22,712 bases of DNA from Oscillospiraceae bacterium (GTDB lineage: Bacteria > Bacillota > Clostridia > Oscillospirales > Ruminococcaceae), in contig JAFLUJ010000013.1 of the NCBI GenBank assembly GCA_022511485.1, forward strand, positions 1 to 22,712, given 5' to 3'. The position numbers and the translations under genes are program-made. Within the stretch, counting starts at the first letter, position 1. Each line of letters opens with the position of its first letter. The notes beneath the pieces were generated by a model. That model saw nothing but the letters and a program-made list of their open reading frames with translations, had not been told where the DNA came from and ran no database searches. Shown in pieces: positions 21,771 through 22,712 of this stretch.

Positions 21771-21875
21771 TTAATACTAATTCCAACTCAAGCAATAGAC
21801 ATAAACTGTTCTGTTGTCCCCGCCGCAGGAAAAGGCGGCAGTCAAAACCTACTATTTTGACCGGATTAGTATTAA
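21771..21875. repeat. ~105-bp inverted-repeat element
   Basis: TTAATACTAAT (21771-21781) and ATTAGTATTAA (21865-21875) are perfect 11-bp inverted ends. Inside, CCGCC (21820-21824) pairs with GGCGG (21834-21838). It fills most of the gap between the unrecognised gene and the HD-domain gene. The left end extends to a 15-mer, TAATACTAATTCCAA, that is also found on the minus strand at 13026-13040. It may be a small non-coding mobile or regulatory repeat. Confidence 0.6.
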
Positions 21876-21920
21876 ACGCGCAATATATAAAGTACATATA
21901 AGTGGAACGGAGAGTGAATA

Positions 21921-22712
21921 ATGAAAAACGAACTTTTTGAAGAGGAAAATCTTAAAGCTGAGGACAGAGAAGCTCAGCTTATAAACCGATACCTCATAGT
22001 AGGATGGACTGTTGTCAATACGATCCTTTTTGCTGCATATCTTATAGAAGCTATAAAGGGTATGCGCTCTCATTTATATTTTGCCATCTTTATGGCGGTA
22101 ATATGGATCCCTGAGCTTGTGGTTTTTATCTTGTATAAAAAGAAGCCCTATAATCATCGGCTTAAAAATTATATAATAGAGGGTTATGTTATCATGTACT
22201 CCTTTGTACTGATAACCGGATATTCTGTAATAGTGTTCACATATATTCTGCCGCTGCTCTCAATGCTTATCCTTTACCATGACAAAAAGCTCATATTTCG
22301 GATGGGTATAGTTGCTCTTGCAATGAATCTGCTCTTTATAGCAATACGATTTTTCAACGGCATGATCACTGTCGACAACAGCAGCGAATATGAGATCGAG
22401 ATCGGTATTCTGATACTTTGCTTCGGCGGATGTTACATGGGATCAGGTATATACGATAACATCAACAGGACAAACCATAGTTATATGAAAAAGCTCAATG
22501 ACGATGCTGAGTTTATTCAGGAGCTTACCCTGCAATCCATTACAGCTATTGTAAATACCATCGACGCAAAGGACGAATATACAAAGGGACATTCCCAGCG
22601 TGTAGCGGAGTATTCCTATCAGATCGCTAAAGAGATGAAAATGAACGAGTATGACGCACTGAACATCAAGTATGTTGCACTTCTCCACGATATAGGAAAA
22701 ATAGCTATCCCG
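21921..22712 (+). CDS. Membrane protein with HD/HD-GYP domain, 5' part
   Basis: The frame is open from ATG 21921 to the window end, 264 residues visible. The first ~25 residues are acidic, then about six hydrophobic segments (for example YLIVGWTVVNTILFAAYL; SFVLITGYSVIVFTYILP) form a membrane region to about residue 185. Then IVNTIDAKDEYTKGHSQRVA begins an HD-type phosphohydrolase domain with His224 and the HD pair His256-Asp257 in LLHDIGKIAIP. This layout fits HD-GYP cyclic-di-GMP phosphodiesterases, but the GYP motif lies beyond the window. GGAACGGAGAG precedes ATG. Confidence 0.88.
   Translation, partial: MKNELFEEENLKAEDREAQLINRYLIVGWTVVNTILFAAYLIEAIKGMRSHLYFAIFMAVIWIPELVVFILYKKKPYNHRLKNYIIEGYVIMYSFVLITGYSVIVFTYILPLLSMLILYHDKKLIFRMGIVALAMNLLFIAIRFFNGMITVDNSSEYEIEIGILILCFGGCYMGSGIYDNINRTNHSYMKKLNDDAEFIQELTLQSITAIVNTIDAKDEYTKGHSQRVAEYSYQIAKEMKMNEYDALNIKYVALLHDIGKIAIP

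Overview
The window looks like chromosomal DNA of a low-to-mid GC, Gram-positive gut-type Clostridia, probably Ruminococcus-like (Oscillospiraceae). This is inferred from purine-rich Shine-Dalgarno sites on nearly every gene, sigma-A promoters, a Bacillus-style PyrR attenuator, a lipobox protein and the protein families present. No marker gene fixes the genus.

Left part (1-6000, + strand): the last codons of a TrkH-type K+ transporter, a DUF3237-like protein, a voltage-gated-type K+ channel with a TrkA-C-like tail, and a small CrtO-like membrane protein. Next, from its own near-consensus promoter, comes a two-gene polar amino acid ABC importer (substrate-binding protein fused to permease, then ATPase), followed by enolase.

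Middle part (6082-12934, - strand): read right to left, a tightly packed series runs livH-livM-livG-livF, a cytidylate-kinase-like protein, nicotinamidase, nicotinate phosphoribosyltransferase and then hicA-hicB. The Liv-type transporter has no substrate-binding protein here and is packed head-to-tail with niacin salvage genes. hicAB has its own consensus promoter with a palindrome in the spacer.

Divergent control region (12935-13773): it holds the liv promoter, a candidate type I toxin-antitoxin locus (a 28-residue hydrophobic peptide on the - strand and a ~84-nt antisense RNA on the + strand, each with promoter and terminator), and then the pyr promoter with a PyrR-binding loop and terminator.

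Right part (13774-21276, + strand): pyrR-pyrC-pyrF-carA-carB, the early and last steps of UMP synthesis plus carbamoyl phosphate synthetase. pyrB, pyrD/K and pyrE are not in the window. Structured intergenic elements sit between the pyr genes, including two abutting cloverleaf-like palindromes between pyrC and pyrF and a shortened inverted relative in front of pyrR. The window closes with an unrecognised 152-aa protein, an inverted-repeat element, and the 5' part of a membrane-anchored HD-GYP-type protein that runs off the end.

The most interesting object is the type I toxin-antitoxin candidate at about 13100-13400. The two transcripts start with nearly the same sequence in opposite directions, so the toxin mRNA can pair its own 5' and 3' ends, and the toxin terminator lies inside the antitoxin promoter. 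All statements come from reading the sequence; no searches or folding programs were run.
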